Of a stretch of DNA of 64,000 nt, positions 19,563 through 30,499 are shown piece after piece. This DNA comes from Acinetobacter portensis. GTDB taxonomy: Bacteria; Pseudomonadota; Gammaproteobacteria; Pseudomonadales; Moraxellaceae. Position 1 is the stretch's first letter. Every line of letters begins with the position of its first letter. The notes beneath the pieces are model-generated. The model was not told the origin of the DNA. It made no database searches and saw only the letters and a list, made by a program, of their open reading frames with translations. The position numbers were made by a program, and so were the translations under genes. The stretch is from the NCBI RefSeq assembly GCF_023158935.1, contig NZ_CP096120.1, positions 2,480,001 through 2,544,000 of the forward strand, read 5' to 3'.

Positions 19563-20219
19563 TTATTTTGGTTCGACAATGCGAGCCGGATTGCCGACTA
19601 CAGTGACACCTGCAGGTACACTTTTCGTCACGACAGCGCCCATACCTACAATTGCACCTTTTCCAATCACCAAAGGCTTTTCAGGTGTTCCCTGTTTAAT
19701 TACAGCACCTGCACCTATATAAGCATGATCTTCAATATGAATATTGCCGTTACATTTTACGCCTGGTGCAAAGGTAACGAAATCACCAATAACACAATCA
19801 TGCTCAACATAACTATATAAATTGGCGTGGAAGCATTTTCCAATTTTAATATTTGAAGTAATGCTGACAAATGGACTAATTGCACAACCTTCGGCAATGT
19901 CTGTTTCATCCATCAACACGGCGTTATCTGCAACTACAGACCACAATGCAATACCATCTTCACTTAAGCGATTTGCTAATTTTTCACGCACACGACTATT
20001 TGCAATCGCGATGAGAACCGATTTTTCTGATGTTTGTTCTTTTAGAAATTGCGCATAGTTCATTGCACGATGACCATTTACCATGGCAATGTCCGTCAGT
20101 GCATCATCAATAAAGACAATTTCTGATGCATCTTGTTCTCGTGCTAATTGCTGACGGGCAATGGGCATAAGACTACGTCCACACCCTGAAACACCATACA
20201 CAGCACAAAGTTTAGTCAT
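19563..20219 (-). CDS. weeI: sugar 4-N-acetyltransferase (PglD/QhbA/WeeI type, left-handed beta helix)
   Basis: It is expected to acetylate the 4-amino group and so complete UDP-QuiNAc4NAc or a 4-N-acyl variant. The N-terminal third is a Rossmann-like UDP-sugar-binding part (LCAVYGVSGCGRSLMPIA). The C-terminal half is made of hexapeptide repeats ending in GMGAVVTKSVPAGVTVVGNPAR, typical of PglD. The length is 218 aa. The gene overlaps the preceding initiating transferase by eight bases and lies 21 bases before weeJ. Confidence 0.87.
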   Translation of the reverse strand: MTKLCAVYGVSGCGRSLMPIARQQLAREQDASEIVFIDDALTDIAMVNGHRAMNYAQFLKEQTSEKSVLIAIANSRVREKLANRLSEDGIALWSVVADNAVLMDETDIAEGCAISPFVSITSNIKIGKCFHANLYSYVEHDCVIGDFVTFAPGVKCNGNIHIEDHAYIGAGAVIKQGTPEKPLVIGKGAIVGMGAVVTKSVPAGVTVVGNPARIVEPK

Positions 20220-20820
20220 TTTTATGTTCCACAGTACCTGTGAATTTACTCATAGTCACTTCGCCTTCAGCACTAATATCGTCTTTTGCGAGTACTTTCT
20301 TCACTGTTTTTAACATGATTTTGAAATCAAGCCAAAGTGATTGATTTTCAACATACCATGTATCAAGTTCAAATTTCTTTTCCCAAGAAATCGCATTGCG
20401 CCCATTCACTTGCGCATAACCTGTAATGCCTGGACGTACATGATGACGTTTGGCTTGTTCTTCGTTATACAAAGGTAAATATTCCACAAGTAATGGACGT
20501 GGTCCAACTATGCTCATATCGCCTTTAATCACGTTCCAAAGTTCAGGCATTTCATCCAAACTTGTTGCGCGAAGCATTTTCCCAAAAGGAGTTAAACGCT
20601 CGCTATCTGGTAACGGATTGCTATTTGCGTCAACAGCATCTTTCATGGTTCGAAACTTAATCATTTCAAATGGTTTACCATGCAAACCCGGACGCACTTG
20701 ACGGAAAAGCACAGGCGAACCCAAATTCTTTTTAACTTTGCGAGCCACAATAAAATAAACAGGCGACAATAAAATCAATGCGATAGATGCAATCACAATA
20801 TCAAGTAATCGTTTGATCAT
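20212..20820 (-). CDS. weeH: initiating undecaprenyl-phosphate sugar phosphotransferase (PglC/ItrB/WeeH type)
   Basis: This inner-membrane enzyme puts the first sugar phosphate onto undecaprenyl phosphate and so starts the repeat unit. The 202-residue protein has the short-form PglC architecture: one N-terminal re-entrant hydrophobic helix (LLDIVIASIALILLSPVYF) and then the cytosolic domain with FRQVRPGLHGKPFEMIKFRTM, the TSLDEMPELWNVIKGDMSIVGPRPL core and RPGITGYAQVNGRN. Its neighbours make a 2,4-diamino sugar, so that sugar is the likely first residue. It overlaps the glycosyltransferase gene at 20817 by four bases. Confidence 0.9.
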   Translation of the reverse strand: MIKRLLDIVIASIALILLSPVYFIVARKVKKNLGSPVLFRQVRPGLHGKPFEMIKFRTMKDAVDANSNPLPDSERLTPFGKMLRATSLDEMPELWNVIKGDMSIVGPRPLLVEYLPLYNEEQAKRHHVRPGITGYAQVNGRNAISWEKKFELDTWYVENQSLWLDFKIMLKTVKKVLAKDDISAEGEVTMSKFTGTVEHKND

Positions 20821-21959
20821 GGCAAAATTCCCATCTCTGTCATCATATGCTTATTCACTTGATGCACATCATATTTATTCAATGCAATTTCACGTGAACG
20901 CTGTCCCATGTAACGAATGAGTTTCGGATCTTCTATGAAATACTGCATGGTTTGTACCAAATCATCGACCGATTTTACCCCAACCAAATAGCCATTTTGA
21001 CCATTGATTACCGTTTCACGACAACCCGGTGCATCTGTGGTAATAATCGCTCGACCCATTGCCATTGCTTCTAAAACTGTGCGTGGCGTGCCTTCGCGGT
21101 AAGATGGTAATACATACACAGAACTTGCCTGAATCGTAGGACGTACATCACTCAACTTGCCCCAATAATTTACCGTTTTATCTGCCACCCAAGCATCGAG
21201 TTCGGCTTGTGAAATTGCAGATGGATTATCATCAATCCAACCCACCAAATGAAACTCTGCTTCAGAATGCTTCGCTTTTACAATACGTGCAGCTTCTGCA
21301 TATTCACGTACGCCTTTATCTCCAAGTAAACGAGCAATCAGTAAAAAAGATGCTTTAGCTTCGCCTTCATCATTTTCAGGCAAAGGCATAACATCAAAAT
21401 CTTGAACATTCACACCTGAGCCGTTCACGACAACCGCAGGTTTTTTGGCATCGAGTAATTTCATGTCGTGAAAAAGCTTTAAATCATCAGGGTTTTGAAA
21501 AAAGACTTTATCGGCAAATTTCAAAGCTTGGCCATATAAATGATGCACCATTTTTTGGAAAATACTGCGCTTACCCGATTCCACATTTTGAAATGCATAA
21601 CCTAGCCCTGTAATCAGCGCAAAGCTATGTGGAACTTGCGCTAAACGAGCTGCGAATGTGCCATAAATGACAGGTTTAATCGTATAAGAAAGCACATAAT
21701 CGGGCTGAATGTGACGCATCAATGCAACCAAAGCCAATAAGGTTTTTAAGTCCTGAATAGGATTGGTTCCTGTGCGTTGCATGGGTACCGAATGAACCTG
21801 ATAGCCCATATTTTTGAGTTGTTCAAGCTCATGAGGAAAGTCTGTTAAATCGGGCGCGCAAATATGTATTTCATAACCTTTGGCATGAATGGCTTCTAAT
21901 AATTTGCCACGGAAATTCAAGACAGATGGTAAAAAGCTACTCACCATTAAAAATTTCAT
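20817..21959 (-). CDS. family 4 glycosyltransferase, PglA-like (second-sugar transferase candidate)
   Basis: This 380-residue GT-B protein starts FLMVSSFLPSVLNFRGKLLEAI and has the donor-binding C-terminal pattern LPSYREGTPRTVLEAMAMG with the E-x7-E feature. The N-terminal part, including SYTIKPVIYGTFAARLAQV, resembles PglA-type enzymes that add a GalNAc to lipid-linked diNAcBac. This suggests it adds the second residue next to the WeeH product. It has four-base overlaps with both neighbours. The acceptor and donor assignments are inference from similarity and position. Confidence 0.82.
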   Translation of the reverse strand: MKFLMVSSFLPSVLNFRGKLLEAIHAKGYEIHICAPDLTDFPHELEQLKNMGYQVHSVPMQRTGTNPIQDLKTLLALVALMRHIQPDYVLSYTIKPVIYGTFAARLAQVPHSFALITGLGYAFQNVESGKRSIFQKMVHHLYGQALKFADKVFFQNPDDLKLFHDMKLLDAKKPAVVVNGSGVNVQDFDVMPLPENDEGEAKASFLLIARLLGDKGVREYAEAARIVKAKHSEAEFHLVGWIDDNPSAISQAELDAWVADKTVNYWGKLSDVRPTIQASSVYVLPSYREGTPRTVLEAMAMGRAIITTDAPGCRETVINGQNGYLVGVKSVDDLVQTMQYFIEDPKLIRYMGQRSREIALNKYDVHQVNKHMMTEMGILP

Positions 21960-23050
21960 CTGCTTTTACTCCACATTGCCAAATATTGTTGGCTCACACT
22001 TTCAATGCCAAAATTCTGCTCTACACGTAATCGTGTTGCTTGTTTCAATTGCTGTTTTTCTTCAATTGATGAATGTACGTAAGTCAAAATTGCTTGTGCT
22101 AATGCATCTGCATCGCGTGGTGGAACAATCCAACCGTGATCATTCACAATATATTTTGCATCACCAACATCGGTACTAATACATGGTAAGCCCGAAGCCA
22201 TTGCTTCAACCAAAACATTCGGAAAACCTTCCGTAATCGAAGTCATTAAAAAGGCATCAATTGACTGATAAAACTCAGGCATATTTGAAACTTGATCAAG
22301 CAATTGAACTTGGTTTTTATCTAAGTTGTATTGTTCAAAATATTGCTTAATTTCAGGGTTTTCTAAATTCGCCCCTGCACCTGCAATTTTAAAAATGATC
22401 GGCTGATCTTTTAATTTAGTAATCGTTTCAAATAAATATGGATAGCCTTTTGCAGTGTGATAACGCCCTGCAAAGCCAATGACAATAGGCTCGTGAAGCT
22501 CTGAATTCGGCTGATATTTTTCTAGAACCACGCCATTGGCTATAACAGCAGAATTGGCATTTTTAAAACCAAATTTTTCATGCTGTTCTAAAGATGAATG
22601 CGCACAATAAATAATGCCTTCAGGCTTTTTCGCTAAAAATTTACTGAAAGCTAAAGCCACTTTTGTGCTAATGGACTCATCTTTTGGAGATGCCAACGAA
22701 TGATGAATACCCCAAAAAACCTGAGGCTTATTATTCATTTTCAATGTCGCAAGAGAAGTCAGTGCATTGGCGTGATACATCCAACATTGCACAGTTTCAG
22801 GCACTAAACTTTCAAGTAAATTACGTAATTTCCCTACAACAGAAATACTATTTAAACCATTCCAACCCAAAGCATAATGAGATGAGCACATTGCCAAAGC
22901 ATCTGCATAAACTTCTGAGGTTTTCATTAATGAAATAATGATGTGTTCACATTCATGCTGAGTTTGCTGAATCAAGCGAGACAGCATCATTTCTGCACCA
23001 CCAACGCCTGCAAAATTGGTAATCACATGAACAACTTTCTGTTTTTTCAA
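21956..23050 (-). CDS. family 4 glycosyltransferase
   Basis: This 364-residue GT-B enzyme has VITNFAGVGGAEMMLSRL at the N-terminus (donor and acceptor loop). The C-terminal domain has IGFAGRYHTAKGYPYL and SITEGFPNVLVEAMASG, the E-x7-E signature of GT4 enzymes. It should transfer one hexosamine or uronic acid residue to the lipid-linked repeat unit on the cytoplasmic face. Exact sugar and linkage cannot be read from the sequence. Its stop overlaps the start of the next gene (ATGA). Confidence 0.85.
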   Translation of the reverse strand: MKKQKVVHVITNFAGVGGAEMMLSRLIQQTQHECEHIIISLMKTSEVYADALAMCSSHYALGWNGLNSISVVGKLRNLLESLVPETVQCWMYHANALTSLATLKMNNKPQVFWGIHHSLASPKDESISTKVALAFSKFLAKKPEGIIYCAHSSLEQHEKFGFKNANSAVIANGVVLEKYQPNSELHEPIVIGFAGRYHTAKGYPYLFETITKLKDQPIIFKIAGAGANLENPEIKQYFEQYNLDKNQVQLLDQVSNMPEFYQSIDAFLMTSITEGFPNVLVEAMASGLPCISTDVGDAKYIVNDHGWIVPPRDADALAQAILTYVHSSIEEKQQLKQATRLRVEQNFGIESVSQQYLAMWSKSR

Positions 23051-24177
23051 GATGGATTCTCCATCATGTTCAAATAGCGTTGAAGTACATTTTGCTTATG
23101 AAATTGACTGCAATGTTGTTCAAACTCAGCTTCGCTATAATCGACATAATTTTCGAATAATGCCTTTTTCATGGCTGAAGTCATTGCAGTTTCATCATTA
23201 CATTCGACCAATAAGCCGAATTTCGAATTCACTAAAATTTCCATTGGACCACTTGGGCAATTGGTACTGACCACTTTAATTTTTGAAGCCAATGCCTGAA
23301 TTAGCACACCCGGCAAACCTTCCCAATTTGAACTTAAAACAAATAAATCAGCATATTTAAAATACGCATATGGATTTGGGTCAAAACCTGCTAAATCGAC
23401 CACATCGACCAGATTTAAGTCTCGAATGAGTTGTTCAAGTTCGCTACGTAACTCCCCCTCACCCAAAATAAGTAATCGAGTTTCAGGATGCTCTTGATTC
23501 AACTTTGCAAATGATTGAATAAGAAAACTAAAATTTTTCGCTTCGGTCAAACGCCCGACTGCCATCACCACTTTCGTGTTTGCTTGATTGTCTGCTTGGA
23601 AAAAATGATGTGATGTTGGTGCTTTTAGTTTTTCAAAATAAGCATCATCAATAACAGGGTTATAAATGGTGATTAAATTTTGTTTTTGATATGCATAATA
23701 TTCACGAAAATCATCCAATACCCCATTAGAAACACAGACCACTTGATCTGCCATTGGGTAGGTAAAATTCACTAAACTTTTTAAAATAAATTTCGATAGC
23801 CCTTCATTTTTCATATTTTTAGAAGGTGTCGAAACTTCACGAAAAATCATTTTTGTTTTTACCCCTGCTAATTTTTTAGCAAAGGCACAAATCACATTGG
23901 TATGTGTTTGAGTTGCAACAACACAATCGTAGTTTTCAGTTTGAAATCTTTTTTTCAAAGGAAATAAGGCATTCACTACACGCCCACAGTCAAAATTCAC
24001 CAATTGAATTTTCGGGTTTACCTCAGGTAGTAACTTTCCTTTTTCACCATGAATATTACAGACAGCTAAATGAATATTTAGACCTTGTTCAACGAAACTA
24101 TTTGCAAGTTGAATGACGGTACGCTCTGCCCCACCGCCCCCAAGCGTAGGTAAAAAGAACATGACTTTATTCAGCAT
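23047..24177 (-). CDS. family 4 glycosyltransferase
   Basis: This 376-residue GT-B protein has FFLPTLGGGGAERTVIQLAN at the N-terminus, VMAVGRLTEAKNFSFLIQSF at the start of the donor domain, and SSNWEGLPGVLIQALAS as the E-x7-E region. It is the third glycosyltransferase of the cluster, so the repeat unit could have up to four residues counting the WeeH-linked sugar. It overlaps the gene at 21956 by four bases and follows the acyltransferase gene at a 23-base distance. Confidence 0.85.
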   Translation of the reverse strand: MLNKVMFFLPTLGGGGAERTVIQLANSFVEQGLNIHLAVCNIHGEKGKLLPEVNPKIQLVNFDCGRVVNALFPLKKRFQTENYDCVVATQTHTNVICAFAKKLAGVKTKMIFREVSTPSKNMKNEGLSKFILKSLVNFTYPMADQVVCVSNGVLDDFREYYAYQKQNLITIYNPVIDDAYFEKLKAPTSHHFFQADNQANTKVVMAVGRLTEAKNFSFLIQSFAKLNQEHPETRLLILGEGELRSELEQLIRDLNLVDVVDLAGFDPNPYAYFKYADLFVLSSNWEGLPGVLIQALASKIKVVSTNCPSGPMEILVNSKFGLLVECNDETAMTSAMKKALFENYVDYSEAEFEQHCSQFHKQNVLQRYLNMMENPS

Positions 24178-24200
24178 AACAAGACCTAAAAAATATGAAA

Positions 24201-24746
24201 TTAAGAGTGTTTTTGATTTTGCAATTCAATGGCACACTGCACACGTTCAGCATAGCCGTGAACATCCGCCAAGTCTGTATCACTTGCACAGGTTGCTTTA
24301 ATTTTGGCTTGGTAATCTTCAAAACTTGATACCACTTTTGCAGGTACACCAATTGCCACAGAATTATCTGAAATGTCTTTGGTGACAACCGAGCCTGCAC
24401 CAATCACCACGTCTGAGCCAATTGTGACACCCGGCATAATAATGGTATTCACCCCAATAAAAACGCGTGAACCCACTGTAATCGGTGCAAACTTTTGATA
24501 GCGCTTACCGTGTTCATCTTTAACCAAACACGTACTACCATCATGGGTAATAAATTTTACGCCCGATGTCACCGTTACATCATCACCAATATTCACTAAA
24601 AATGGTTCTGACCCCCAACTTCTAATATAAATTCGGCAACGCTCACCAACAACCACGCCTTTCTTACGTGCGTAAGCGACACTACCTTTTATAAAGAAAT
24701 AAACTAAATCAAAAACTTGGCATAAAATAGCTTTTATAAATTTCAT
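24201..24746 (-). CDS. hexapeptide-repeat O-acyltransferase (maltose acetyltransferase-like, WeeC/CapG type)
   Basis: This 181-residue left-handed beta-helix protein contains VNIGDDVTVTSGVKFITHDG, then VGSRVFIGVNTIIMPGVTIG and GAGSVVTKDISDNSVAIGVPAKVV. This is the usual xenobiotic/maltose acetyltransferase pattern, with a catalytic His in the THDG turn. It likely O-acetylates one sugar of the repeat unit. An N-terminal hydrophobic stretch (AILCQVFDLVYFFIKGSVAYA) may attach it to the membrane. It is preceded by an unusual 160-base gap. Confidence 0.82.
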   Translation of the reverse strand: MKFIKAILCQVFDLVYFFIKGSVAYARKKGVVVGERCRIYIRSWGSEPFLVNIGDDVTVTSGVKFITHDGSTCLVKDEHGKRYQKFAPITVGSRVFIGVNTIIMPGVTIGSDVVIGAGSVVTKDISDNSVAIGVPAKVVSSFEDYQAKIKATCASDTDLADVHGYAERVQCAIELQNQKHS

Positions 24747-24906
24747 GACGAAAAACCTTTGATTTAGTGAGGGGAATTGAATTGAAACGGGTGATGTATC
24801 AATAAATACAATACAAAATCGAATGCACTTATTTTAACTGAAAATCTACTTTTCAGATATGACATGACCATTGAGGATATATGTATTGATGTCCGTTTGA
24901 ATCGAA
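24747..24906. other. 160-base gap inside the polysaccharide cluster, possible site of gene loss
   Basis: Nearly all cluster genes abut or overlap, but here the two acyltransferase genes are 160 bases apart. The gap is AT-rich, has stops in all - strand frames and shows no recognisable gene. It is where a polymerase (wzy) gene could once have stood, which is inference only. The second sizeable gap, 18252-18371, is likewise empty. Confidence 0.45.
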
Positions 24907-25527
24907 TTATTCTTTTGACTTTTGTTGCAGTTTTTTCGCAGGTGTTCCCACATACACGCCTGCTTCCGTAATGTTTTTACTGACCAATGAGCAAGCCCCA
25001 ACCACTACATCATCGCTAATATGCACACCATCTAGTACAGTAACACGTGCGCCAAACCAAACATTTTGACCAATCTCAATGCCTTCTTTGGTAATAGCAT
25101 CTTTAAACAAAATATCAGGATCATCAAATTTATGATTACTCGCAATCATAATACTTTGTGTGCCTATACGCGTGTTATCACCAATTTTTAAGCCGCCACA
25201 ACCATTTAAAAATGACTTGGAATTGATACTCACATCACATCCAATTTCCACTTTTCCGCCAAAGCATTTGATATAACAACTTTCCCCAATAAAGCTGTTA
25301 TCACCAATGACCAATGATGCTCCATTTTCTACAATCAGCGTTACATCATCGCCAATATAGACATTTTTACCAATGCGAACTTGCCCTGAAATATCTAATT
25401 TCGTACGTTTTCCAAAGTATTTAAACTGGCTAGAAAATGCCATGTTATATAGGCTTTTTCGGCACAAGGTAGAAAACCAATTGAGTACTTTTAAGCATTT
25501 AAAAAAGATCACTTTGGGTTTCTCCAA
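24907..25527 (-). CDS. hexapeptide-repeat O-acyltransferase (serine/maltose acetyltransferase-like)
   Basis: This 206-residue beta-helix protein has repeats such as IGKNVYIGDDVTLIVENGAS and IGDNSFIGESCYIKCFGGK. The catalytic-like IASNHKFDDPDILF turn (His) is followed by GQNVWFGARVTVLDGVHI and SKNITEAGVYVGTPAKKL. It probably acetylates a sugar of the repeat unit. The start overlaps the flippase gene by 19 bases. It is a second, clearly different acyltransferase from the one at 24201. Confidence 0.82.
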   Translation of the reverse strand: MEKPKVIFFKCLKVLNWFSTLCRKSLYNMAFSSQFKYFGKRTKLDISGQVRIGKNVYIGDDVTLIVENGASLVIGDNSFIGESCYIKCFGGKVEIGCDVSINSKSFLNGCGGLKIGDNTRIGTQSIMIASNHKFDDPDILFKDAITKEGIEIGQNVWFGARVTVLDGVHISDDVVVGACSLVSKNITEAGVYVGTPAKKLQQKSKE

Positions 25528-26684
25528 ACCACGTACAAAATGGCAAAATTGTAAAAAATTAAAGACGCTGGCACAGCCAAAAGCATATACATTTTATTGT
25601 CTATCAACATATACAATGCTGCAAACAATGTAAATTTTATAATCAGTTCAACAATTTGCAATTTAAATAATTGTTGGCTATTTCGTTTTGCAATTAAATA
25701 CGCAGAACTTGGCGGGTTACAGAATACTGCCCAATATCCTAAAGCTAAAATTTGGAAATAGAGCGAAATACCCACCCAATGCTGACCAAAAATCATTAAA
25801 TATAATGATTCAGGTAACACAAAAAAAAGCGCAAAAAATGGCAACGAAATGAGACTTAAAAAGACACTACTTTTTAAGGCTTCGCGTGGTGAATCTGCAT
25901 GTTTAAATTTACGAATGAAAAACTGACGAATAGTTTGCGACATCAAATTAATAGGTACGCGTAATGTCCGCTCAACAATTGCATAAAAACCAACGGCTTG
26001 ATAACCAATAAAATGCGACACCACGTAATACGGCAAATTATGTGAAAAGCTGTTTAATAATGCATGTGGCGTATTGGAAAAAATGAAATCTTTGTAATTT
26101 TTATAACTACTCCAACTCACTTGGTATAAACCGTGAATTGCAATATAAAGTAACACGGTAAATAGCATAATCACCGAGCTAACAGCATAGCTACACACCA
26201 AGCTAATACTCATCAATAATGGCAAACTTAGCTGTGCCACCACCACAATTAAACTACGGTAAATATTTAAGCCAGCACAAAAAACTTCTGCTTCATGGGC
26301 AAATTTATAGTTATATAAACTTTGTAAAACAGTATTCGATAACACACCAAAACAAATGGCAAGAATCATCGAACTATCAAAAAAGAAGCTCAGAACACCT
26401 GCCGACAAGACGCAAAAAATAAGGGAAAAAACCGAACCCTCAAATATTAAACTTTTTTGATCTGCATCGTCTGCGACAAGTTGAGCTTGATCTAAACGTA
26501 AATTGGCAATGGTTGAAAGCACACTCACTATTGCAAGTGCCACACCATATTGACCAAAATCGTGAACAGAATATAGGCGCGTTAAAAAAGGAAGTGCGAT
26601 AAATGTAATTATCGCACCCACTAATAAACTGGATGTAATCAATCCAATTGATTGATATTTTGAAACAAGCGCTTTTATCCTCAT
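25509..26684 (-). CDS. wzx: Wzx-type lipid-linked oligosaccharide flippase
   Basis: This 391-residue integral membrane protein has about 10-12 hydrophobic helices. It has the polysaccharide-transport (PST/MATE-like) N-terminus ([32 protein letters not shown]) and a mid segment [37 protein letters not shown]. It would move the undecaprenyl-linked unit to the periplasm. It overlaps tviC by four bases. No second multi-pass protein of Wzy type is found in the cluster, so this is the only membrane transporter of the locus in view. Confidence 0.82.
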   Translation of the reverse strand: MRIKALVSKYQSIGLITSSLLVGAIITFIALPFLTRLYSVHDFGQYGVALAIVSVLSTIANLRLDQAQLVADDADQKSLIFEGSVFSLIFCVLSAGVLSFFFDSSMILAICFGVLSNTVLQSLYNYKFAHEAEVFCAGLNIYRSLIVVVAQLSLPLLMSISLVCSYAVSSVIMLFTVLLYIAIHGLYQVSWSSYKNYKDFIFSNTPHALLNSFSHNLPYYVVSHFIGYQAVGFYAIVERTLRVPINLMSQTIRQFFIRKFKHADSPREALKSSVFLSLISLPFFALFFVLPESLYLMIFGQHWVGISLYFQILALGYWAVFCNPPSSAYLIAKRNSQQLFKLQIVELIIKFTLFAALYMLIDNKMYMLLAVPASLIFYNFAILYVVWRNPK

Positions 26685-27706
26685 TTCAGATTTTTAACGT
26701 ACCACTGCATTGCAAGTTGAATCCCTTCTGCAATTTTAAATTTCGGATCATAAGCTAAATGATTTTCGATTTTCGCAATGCTTGCTTGAGAATGACGCAC
26801 ATCCCCTGCTCGGAATTCACGATAAACCACATCTTTCTGATAATTCACTGAATTTTCAGCCAATGCAACTTTAATTGCGTTGAACAAGTCATTCAATGTT
26901 GTACGATCGCCCACAGCCACGTTATAGACTTGATTTTTCGCTTCATCATTCATGGTTGTTGCTGCCAAAATATTGGCTTGAACCGTATTATCAATAAAGC
27001 AGAAATCGCGACTTGTTTCGCCATCACCATTAATGAATACGTCATCGCCTGCAATCATCGCTGCTGTCCATTTTGGAATAACCGCAGCGTATGCACCGTT
27101 TGGATCTTGGCGTTGACCAAATACATTAAAGTAACGTAAACCAATGGTTTTAAAACCGTACGTACGTGCAAATACGTCAGCATAAAGCTCATTGACGTAT
27201 TTTGTTACCGCATATGGTGATAATGGATTACCAATATGTTCTTCAACTTTTGGCAATGCGGGATGATCACCATAAGTCGAGCTACTTGCAGCATAAGTAA
27301 AACTTGAAACGCCTGCATCACGCGCAGCAGTCAACATGTTCAAGAAACCGCTAATATTGGTTTCATTGGTTGCAATTGGGTCTGCTATAGAACGTGGAAC
27401 AGAACCTAAAGCCGCTTCATGTAGCACATAGTCCACGCCTGAACACGCTTTTTGGCAATCTTCAAATTTACGAATATCACCTTCAATGAAGCTAAAACCC
27501 GCCCACTGTTCTGCCGATACTAAGCTTTTTACTTCATCTAAATTGTGCTGATGACCTGTTGCAAAGTTATCTAAACCCACCACTTTTTGGTTGAGCTTTA
27601 ATAAAGTTTCTAACAAATTCGAGCCGATAAAGCCAGCAACACCTGTCACTAACCAAGTTTTTGGTGTTTGTTTTAATTGCTCACAAACCACTTCAAATTG
27701 GTTCAT
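26681..27706 (-). CDS. tviC: UDP-N-acetylglucosamine (uronate) 4-epimerase, TviC/WbpP type
   Basis: This extended SDR epimerase has [21 protein letters not shown] at the N-terminus (Rossmann GxxGxxG, near residue 20), [14 protein letters not shown] and the catalytic YAVTKYVNE (Tyr-xxx-Lys). Further marks are [23 protein letters not shown] and the C-terminal [11 protein letters not shown]. At 341 residues it matches WbpP/TviC, which interconvert UDP-GlcNAc and UDP-GalNAc or their uronates. With TviB it gives UDP-GalNAcA. It is 26 bases downstream of tviB. Confidence 0.9.
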   Translation of the reverse strand: MNQFEVVCEQLKQTPKTWLVTGVAGFIGSNLLETLLKLNQKVVGLDNFATGHQHNLDEVKSLVSAEQWAGFSFIEGDIRKFEDCQKACSGVDYVLHEAALGSVPRSIADPIATNETNISGFLNMLTAARDAGVSSFTYAASSSTYGDHPALPKVEEHIGNPLSPYAVTKYVNELYADVFARTYGFKTIGLRYFNVFGQRQDPNGAYAAVIPKWTAAMIAGDDVFINGDGETSRDFCFIDNTVQANILAATTMNDEAKNQVYNVAVGDRTTLNDLFNAIKVALAENSVNYQKDVVYREFRAGDVRHSQASIAKIENHLAYDPKFKIAEGIQLAMQWYVKNLK

Positions 27707-27732
27707 TGTTTCTTTCCTAATTTCTATTTCAA

Positions 27733-29010
27733 TTACAGACGAATATCTGACGCAGTTTGCGGTAAAACATATTTCAAGTCGTACAACACGTGGCTTTCTT
27801 TACCTAACGCACGAATTTTCTCTGCACCTAAAGCCACAAATTGCTCGTGTGCAACAGCTAAAATTACAGCATCGTAAATACCATTTTGCAGCGCATCCGT
27901 GGTACGAATGCCATATTCATGTTCAGCTTCGTCCGCATTTACCCAAGGGTCATAAATGTCTACATCAATATGATATTCTTGAAGTTCTTTCACAATATCA
28001 ATAATTTTAGTATTGCGAATATCTGGACAGTTTTCTTTAAAACTCAAACCAAGCACAAGAACTTTCGCACCTTCAACCTGAATTTTTTTCTTAATCATGC
28101 TCTTCACAAGTTGAGTCACAACATAAGCGCCCATCGCATCATTTAAACGACGACCTGCCAAAATAATTTCAGGATGATAACCAATCGCTTGTGCTTTATA
28201 AGTCAAGTAATACGGGTCAACACCAATACAGTGACCACCGACTAAACCCGGACGGAACGGAAGAAAGTTCCACTTTGTACCCGCAGCTTTTAACACTGAT
28301 TCAGTATCGATGCCCATTTTATTAAAGATGAGTGCTAACTCATTAATGAGAGCAATGTTTACATCACGTTGCGTATTTTCAATTACTTTTGCAGCCTCAG
28401 CCACTTTAATGCTTTCCGCTTTGTGCGTGCCTGCTTCAATCACTAATTTATAAACTTGATCGACAAATTCAGCCACTTCAGGTGTAGAACCTGATGTTAC
28501 TTTTAGAATATTGCTTACGCGGTGCAGTTTATCGCCCGGGTTAATACGTTCAGGGCTATAGCCTGCGTAAAAATCTTGGTTAAATATTAAACCCGACACT
28601 TTTTCTAATACTGGAATACAGACTTCTTCAGTTGCACCCGGATAAACTGTTGATTCATACACCACGATATCACCTGCATTTAACACCTGACCAATGCTTG
28701 TAGACGCTTTTACAAGCGGTGTTAAATCGGGTTGTTTGAATTCATCAATAGGCGTTGGAACAGTCACAATAAAGAAGTTACAGTCTTTTAAATCTTCTAA
28801 ATTTGCGGTGTAACTTAATTGAGCTGCTTGTGCTAATTCTTCAGGTGACACTTCTAATGTATGGTCATGTCCTGATGTTAATTCATCAATTCGTTTTTGA
28901 TGGATATCAAATCCCACAACTGGCACTTTCTTACCGAACTCAACGGCCAAAGGAAGACCAACATAACCCAATCCAATAATTGCGATTTTTAGTTCAGCGA
29001 GTTGCAACAT
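27733..29010 (-). CDS. tviB: UDP-N-acetylglucosamine 6-dehydrogenase, TviB/WbpO type
   Basis: It oxidises a UDP-HexNAc to the uronic acid. The NAD motif [19 protein letters not shown] is at residues 8-26. The active-site loop [18 protein letters not shown] contains the catalytic Cys that the ugd gene product of this locus lacks. Also visible are [13 protein letters not shown], the central [19 protein letters not shown] helix and [17 protein letters not shown] of the third domain. The length is 425 aa. It is the first gene of the - strand operon, where wza-wzb-wzc would normally stand upstream. Here dapB follows instead. Confidence 0.93.
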   Translation of the reverse strand: MLQLAELKIAIIGLGYVGLPLAVEFGKKVPVVGFDIHQKRIDELTSGHDHTLEVSPEELAQAAQLSYTANLEDLKDCNFFIVTVPTPIDEFKQPDLTPLVKASTSIGQVLNAGDIVVYESTVYPGATEEVCIPVLEKVSGLIFNQDFYAGYSPERINPGDKLHRVSNILKVTSGSTPEVAEFVDQVYKLVIEAGTHKAESIKVAEAAKVIENTQRDVNIALINELALIFNKMGIDTESVLKAAGTKWNFLPFRPGLVGGHCIGVDPYYLTYKAQAIGYHPEIILAGRRLNDAMGAYVVTQLVKSMIKKKIQVEGAKVLVLGLSFKENCPDIRNTKIIDIVKELQEYHIDVDIYDPWVNADEAEHEYGIRTTDALQNGIYDAVILAVAHEQFVALGAEKIRALGKESHVLYDLKYVLPQTASDIRL

Positions 29011-29040
29011 ACAGAGCCTTATGGTTTTGTGTATATAATA

Positions 29041-29066
29041 AAAAAGAGCCTTTTAGAGGCTCTCTT
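29041..29066 (-). terminator. terminator downstream of dapB
   Basis: AGAGCCT pairs with AGGCTCT around a 5-base loop. Read on the - strand it is followed by a run of T. It closes dapB just before the tviB operon begins. Confidence 0.75.
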
Positions 29067-29175
29067 TATTATAACAGAAATGGAGTTTTTCCCGTTATTA
29101 AAAGGTTTTGTAAATTTGTTTCTAATAAGATATTTATCCGATTGAACATATTCATATTACAAAACCTATTGTGCT

Positions 29176-30006
<831 letters not shown>

Positions 30007-30153
30007 CTAAAGATGATTCAAAATTGTTCTTACTATAGCAAATGTCGTGCTGAACTCTAAGATGCTGTCTATAAAATTGTGTGTTATTTGAAATTTGTTT
30101 TGCTGATGATTTTTTATTTTGTCTTATTTAATTTGTGGAACATTAGACTTCCT

Positions 30154-30499
30154 TCATAAATCATTTTTCAACCAATTTAATTGTTTATCTTTCACCCAAT
30201 CTAAATTGTATATGCCAGCAAGTAAATTAAACCGCAGGTTTAATCGTTTACGACGATTTCTATATACACAAGATAAAATCTTAAAACATTTCATCCTTCC
30301 AAATACATGCTCTACTTGAATTCGTCTACGACCAATCTCTTTATTTAACTTTTTTAATTCAGAATCTAGTTTTTCAGTTTTCTTTGCTTTAGATGGCATG
30401 AGGCATCCAAAACCCAATTTCTTTATCCCTAAATACCCCTTATCAACGATAAAAAAGGGCTTAAATTTTAATTTCCTCATGCTTTTTTTAAATATTTTA
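30154..30499 (-). pseudogene. IS5-family transposase OrfB, C-terminal part separated by nested IS
   Basis: The frame contains IVDKGYLGIKKLGFG (second DDE Asp region) and RRRIQVEHVFGRMKCFKIL (catalytic Glu region), typical of IS5-family DDE transposases. The N-terminal part of this ORF lies beyond the inserted IS1595 element, around 31232-31340. The broken gene cannot make a complete transposase. The ATG at 30480 is internal. Confidence 0.82.
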
